Below, in pieces: positions 61,587 through 64,000 of a stretch of 64,000 nt of DNA. How positions within the stretch are numbered: the stretch's first letter is position 1; every line of letters begins with the position of its first letter. The translations under genes and the position numbers were made by a program. The stretch is taken from assembly GCF_003258595.1 (NCBI RefSeq), contig NZ_QHHQ01000001.1:62001-126000 (forward strand). The letters run 5' to 3'. Source of the stretch: Acuticoccus sediminis. GTDB lineage: Bacteria > Pseudomonadota > Alphaproteobacteria > Rhizobiales > Amorphaceae. Below the pieces are notes generated by a model. It was not told the DNA's origin. It did not search any database and saw nothing but the letters and a program-made list of their open reading frames with translations.

Positions 61587-63100
61587 CAGTCCCCCCTCGG
61601 GTAGCGCTGGCGGTCTTCGAGGTCGTTGAGGTCGTGCTTGTTGCGCATGTACCGCTCGGACGCCTTCTTCAGCGGCTGGAAGTCCCACGGGTACTCCGCG
61701 CCCACGCGCAGCGCCTCGTAGACGACGAGGCGCCGGGCCTGGGAGGCGCGCACCTCCGCGTCGAAGGCCTCCATGTCCCACCGTTCGGCGACGGCGGCGG
61801 CCATCCGCGCGGCTGTCGCGGCGTGCGCCGGGTCGGCGGCGAGGTTGGTCAGCTCGTGCGGGTCCGCCGCGAGATCGTAGAGCTGCGGCGGATCGATCTC
61901 GCAGTGGAGGTACTTGAAGCGCCCGTCGACGAGGCCCACCAGCGGCGCCTCGGAGGCTTCGGCGGCGTACTCCATCGGCACCGGCCCGCGTGGCGCGCCG
62001 CCGGCGACGGGAACGAGGCTCGTCCCGTCGGTCCAGGGCGCAACCTCGGTGAGGTCGATGCCGGCGAGGTCCGCGAGGGTGGCGTTGACGTCGATGGTCG
62101 AGACGGGCGTGTCGATGCGGCCGGCCGGCATGCCCGGCGCGGCGATCATCAGGGGGACGCGGGCCGACCCCTCGAAGAAGCTCATCTTGAACCAGAGGCC
62201 GCGCTCGCCGAGCATGTCGCCGTGGTCGGACAGGAAGAGGACGATGGTGTCGTCAGCCTGATCCGTCGCCTCGAGGGCGGTCATGATCTCCCCGACCTTC
62301 TCGTCGATGTAGGAGACGTTGGCGAAGTAGGCGCGGCGCGACCGGCGGATATCGTCGGCCGTGATCTCGTAGTTGCGCCAGTCGTTGGCGTCGAAGATGC
62401 GCCGGGAGTGGCGGTCGTGCACCTCGTAGGGGAGCGCGGCGACCGTCGGCTCGAGGTGCTCGCAGTCCTCGTAGAGGTCCCAGTGCCTGCGGCGGGCGAC
62501 GTAGGGATCGTGCGGATGGGTGAAGGAGACGGTCAGCATCCACGGCCGCTCGTCGTTGCGGCGGCCGAGGTCGTAGACCTTGCGTGTCGCCTCGTAGGCG
62601 ACCTCGTCGTCGTATTCGAGCTGGTTGGAGATCTCGCCGATCCCGGCGCCGGTGACCGAGCCGAGGTTGTGGTACCACCAGTTGATCCGCTCGCCGGGCT
62701 TGCGGTAGTCCGGCGTCCAGCCGAAGTCGGCGGGGTAGATGTCCGTCGTGAGCCGCTCCTCGAACCCGTGGAGCTGGTCCGGGCCGACGAAATGCATCTT
62801 GCCCGACAGCGTGGTGGCGTAGCCGGCGCGGCGCAGGTGGTGCGCGTAGGTCGGCGTGTCCGAGGCGAACTCGGCGGCGTTGTCGTAGACGCGGGTGCGG
62901 TGCGGCAGCTGGCCGGCCATGAAGCTCGCCCGCCCCGGCGCGCACAGCGGCGAGCCGGTGTAGGCGTTGGCGAAGCGCGTCGACCGCGCCGCGAGCCGGG
63001 CGAGGTTCGGCGTCCTCAGGAAATCGGCCGGGCCGTCCGGAAACAGCGTCCCGTTCAGCTGATCGGCCATGAGGATCAGGACGTTGGGCTTTCGGCTCAT
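61586..63100 (-). CDS. betC: Choline-sulfatase
   Basis: A 504-residue sulfatase releasing choline from choline-O-sulfate. Cys53 in [11 protein letters not shown] is in the C-x-P-x-R context that is converted to formylglycine. Metal ligands appear in [14 protein letters not shown] and [15 protein letters not shown]. The C-terminal [17 protein letters not shown] is characteristic of BetC. The start at 63100 overlaps the betI stop by 4 bases and one base overlaps betB at the other end. The sulfatase-maturation enzyme is not in view. Confidence 0.96.
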   Translation of the reverse strand: MSRKPNVLILMADQLNGTLFPDGPADFLRTPNLARLAARSTRFANAYTGSPLCAPGRASFMAGQLPHRTRVYDNAAEFASDTPTYAHHLRRAGYATTLSGKMHFVGPDQLHGFEERLTTDIYPADFGWTPDYRKPGERINWWYHNLGSVTGAGIGEISNQLEYDDEVAYEATRKVYDLGRRNDERPWMLTVSFTHPHDPYVARRRHWDLYEDCEHLEPTVAALPYEVHDRHSRRIFDANDWRNYEITADDIRRSRRAYFANVSYIDEKVGEIMTALEATDQADDTIVLFLSDHGDMLGERGLWFKMSFFEGSARVPLMIAAPGMPAGRIDTPVSTIDVNATLADLAGIDLTEVAPWTDGTSLVPVAGGAPRGPVPMEYAAEASEAPLVGLVDGRFKYLHCEIDPPQLYDLAADPHELTNLAADPAHAATAARMAAAVAERWDMEAFDAEVRASQARRLVVYEALRVGAEYPWDFQPLKKASERYMRNKHDLNDLEDRQRYPRGD

Positions 63101-63684
63101 CGCTTGGTCCTGTCGAGGCAGAGATCGAGGTAGTCCGACACCATGGCGATGGCGTCGGTGCGGCTGGGCGCACGCTCCTGGAGGGCGGCGCGGATGTAGA
63201 GCCCGTCGATCATCGAGGCGATCCCCTGGGCGATGGTGCGGGCCTCGTCCCCGGACACCAGGCTGCGCAGCGCATGGACGAGGTTGGAGTCGAGCCGCCG
63301 GGCGTAGATCGCGAGGAGGCGCGAGGCGTCCGGCGACCGGTGGGCGTGGACGTAGAAGTTCAGCCACGCGACGATGACGGACGGCTCGAACTGCTCCAGC
63401 GTGAAGCAGGCCTCGAAGATCGCGGCGAGGCGTTCGCGCGGGGTGCGGGCCGCTCGGGTGCGACCGCGCACGGAGGTGCCGAAGTCGGTCAGGATACGCC
63501 GCATGGCGGCGAGCAGGATCTGCTCCTTGGAGCCGAAATAATGGTGCGCCAGGGCGGGCGAGACGCCGGCGCGGCGGGCGATGCGGCTGACGGTGACGTC
63601 GAGCGATCCCATGGCGCCGACCTCGACGATGGCGGCGCGGATGAGCGCATCGCGGCGCACGGGCTCCATTCCGATCTTCGGCAT
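63097..63684 (-). CDS. betI: Choline-responsive TetR-type repressor
   Basis: A 195-residue TetR-family repressor. The N-terminal helix-turn-helix reads VTVSRIARRAGVSPALAHHYFGSKEQIL, as in BetI, and the ligand domain follows (FEPSVIVAWLNFYVHA). BetI represses bet genes and releases DNA when choline is present. It is first in betI-betC-betB-betA and divergent from the choline-binding protein gene, with a palindrome between them. Confidence 0.94.
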   Translation of the reverse strand: MPKIGMEPVRRDALIRAAIVEVGAMGSLDVTVSRIARRAGVSPALAHHYFGSKEQILLAAMRRILTDFGTSVRGRTRAARTPRERLAAIFEACFTLEQFEPSVIVAWLNFYVHAHRSPDASRLLAIYARRLDSNLVHALRSLVSGDEARTIAQGIASMIDGLYIRAALQERAPSRTDAIAMVSDYLDLCLDRTKR

Positions 63685-63740
63685 GGGCTGCCTCTGCCTC
63701 CGAGGGGTACTGTTTACATCTCCGGGCTACTGGTTTTTAT

Positions 63741-63752
63741 TTGACTGGTCAA
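63741..63752. promoter_or_regulatory. Candidate BetI operator
   Basis: TTGACTGGTCAA has perfect TTGAC/GTCAA arms around two bases, followed by a partial copy (GTCAATCAA). It lies in the 107-bp gap between betI and the choline transporter gene, where BetI operators are usually found. Confidence 0.6.
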
Positions 63753-63791
63753 TCAACATCCCGACCGATACCCGCGACAGGAGAGATGCTC

Positions 63792-64000
63792 ATGCGACGC
63801 ACCGCCCTCCCCGCCCTGGTCCTTGCGGCCAGCACCGCCCTCGTCATGCCGGCCATGGTTGCCCCGGCCCTGGCCCAGGACTGCGAGGACATCACCTTCT
63901 CCGACGTCGGCTGGACCGACATCACCGCCACCACGGCGCTGACGAAGACGGTGCTGGAGGGGCTCGGCTACGACGTCGACGTGAAGGTGCTGTCGGTGCC
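63792..64000 (+). CDS. choX: Choline ABC transporter substrate-binding protein, 5' part only
   Basis: The first 69 codons are visible. A signal peptide (MRRTALPALVLAASTALVMP, cleavage near ALA-QD) is followed by CEDITFSDVGWTDITATTALTK, in part, which is typical of the glycine betaine/choline-binding OpuAC family. I chose ATG 63792 because AGGAG lies 8 bases upstream; ATG 63786 is too close to it. The divergent bet operon makes choline the likely ligand. The gene continues past the window. Confidence 0.85.
   Translation, partial: MRRTALPALVLAASTALVMPAMVAPALAQDCEDITFSDVGWTDITATTALTKTVLEGLGYDVDVKVLSV

Overview
This is a high-G+C, gene-dense stretch of a bacterial chromosome. It looks like an alphaproteobacterium of the order Hyphomicrobiales (Rhizobiales). 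The reasons are a BcsN-type cellulose locus, a class I lysyl-tRNA synthetase, a GatB/YqeY gene divergent from carA, a betI-betC-betB-betA osmoprotectant operon, and an ScfR/RamB-like regulator divergent from isocitrate lyase. All of these assignments come from reading the sequence; no database search was run. No rRNA, tRNA, CRISPR array, prophage or insertion sequence was recognised.

Layout. 1-5300 (minus): alpha-glucan/trehalose locus with glgE, a CatB-like hexapeptide acetyltransferase and a treS-maltokinase fusion that runs off the left edge. 5500-10600: a small membrane protein, a glucose-1-dehydrogenase-like SDR, a GH15 glucoamylase-like enzyme and a class III aminotransferase. 10900-14600: yqeY divergent from carA, a GNAT gene coupled to carA, and an enolase-superfamily enzyme. 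14700-18100: isocitrate lyase with a downstream unknown gene, divergent from its probable regulator. 18300-24000 (minus): histidine kinase, acetylpolyamine amidohydrolase-like deacetylase, then pyrK-pyrD-pyrC-pyrE packed with overlapping or abutting ends. 24400-30200: DUF3299, a monooxygenase-like protein, an M20 peptidase, a RuBisCO-like protein, an XRE-cupin regulator and a BKACE (DUF849) enzyme.

30400-40200: cellulose locus, with bcsN divergent from bcsA-bcsB and a large TPR protein; no bcsC-type porin or bcsZ cellulase is seen. 40200-47200: PhzF-like isomerase, lytic transglycosylase coupled to an odd signal-peptidase-like protein, uvrC with a YbaK deacylase, an SDR and two very small genes. 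47400-53900: a membrane-anchored coiled-coil protein divergent from two tandem 5'-nucleotidase-like metallophosphoesterases, one carrying RTX repeats and no signal peptide, the other a Sec signal peptide and no RTX. 54000-58200: class I lysS, sulfotransferase, TerB, ApaG and a CDP-alcohol phosphatidyltransferase. 58200-64000: betA, betB, betC and betI (minus), divergent from the start of a choline ABC transporter binding-protein gene.

Taken together the window favours osmotic and surface adaptation. Trehalose is converted to maltose-1-phosphate and alpha-glucan (TreS-Mak, GlgE), choline-O-sulfate and choline are converted to glycine betaine, and cellulose is made under c-di-GMP control (intact PilZ motif in BcsA). 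Secreted phosphoesterases probably scavenge phosphate or nucleosides. The most unusual points are the deacetylase-pyrKDCE operon with a class 1B dihydroorotate dehydrogenase, a RuBisCO-like protein lacking the usual metal-binding Glu, a signal-peptidase-like protein lacking the catalytic Lys, the reversed RTX architecture, and a structured repeat block between betB and betA.
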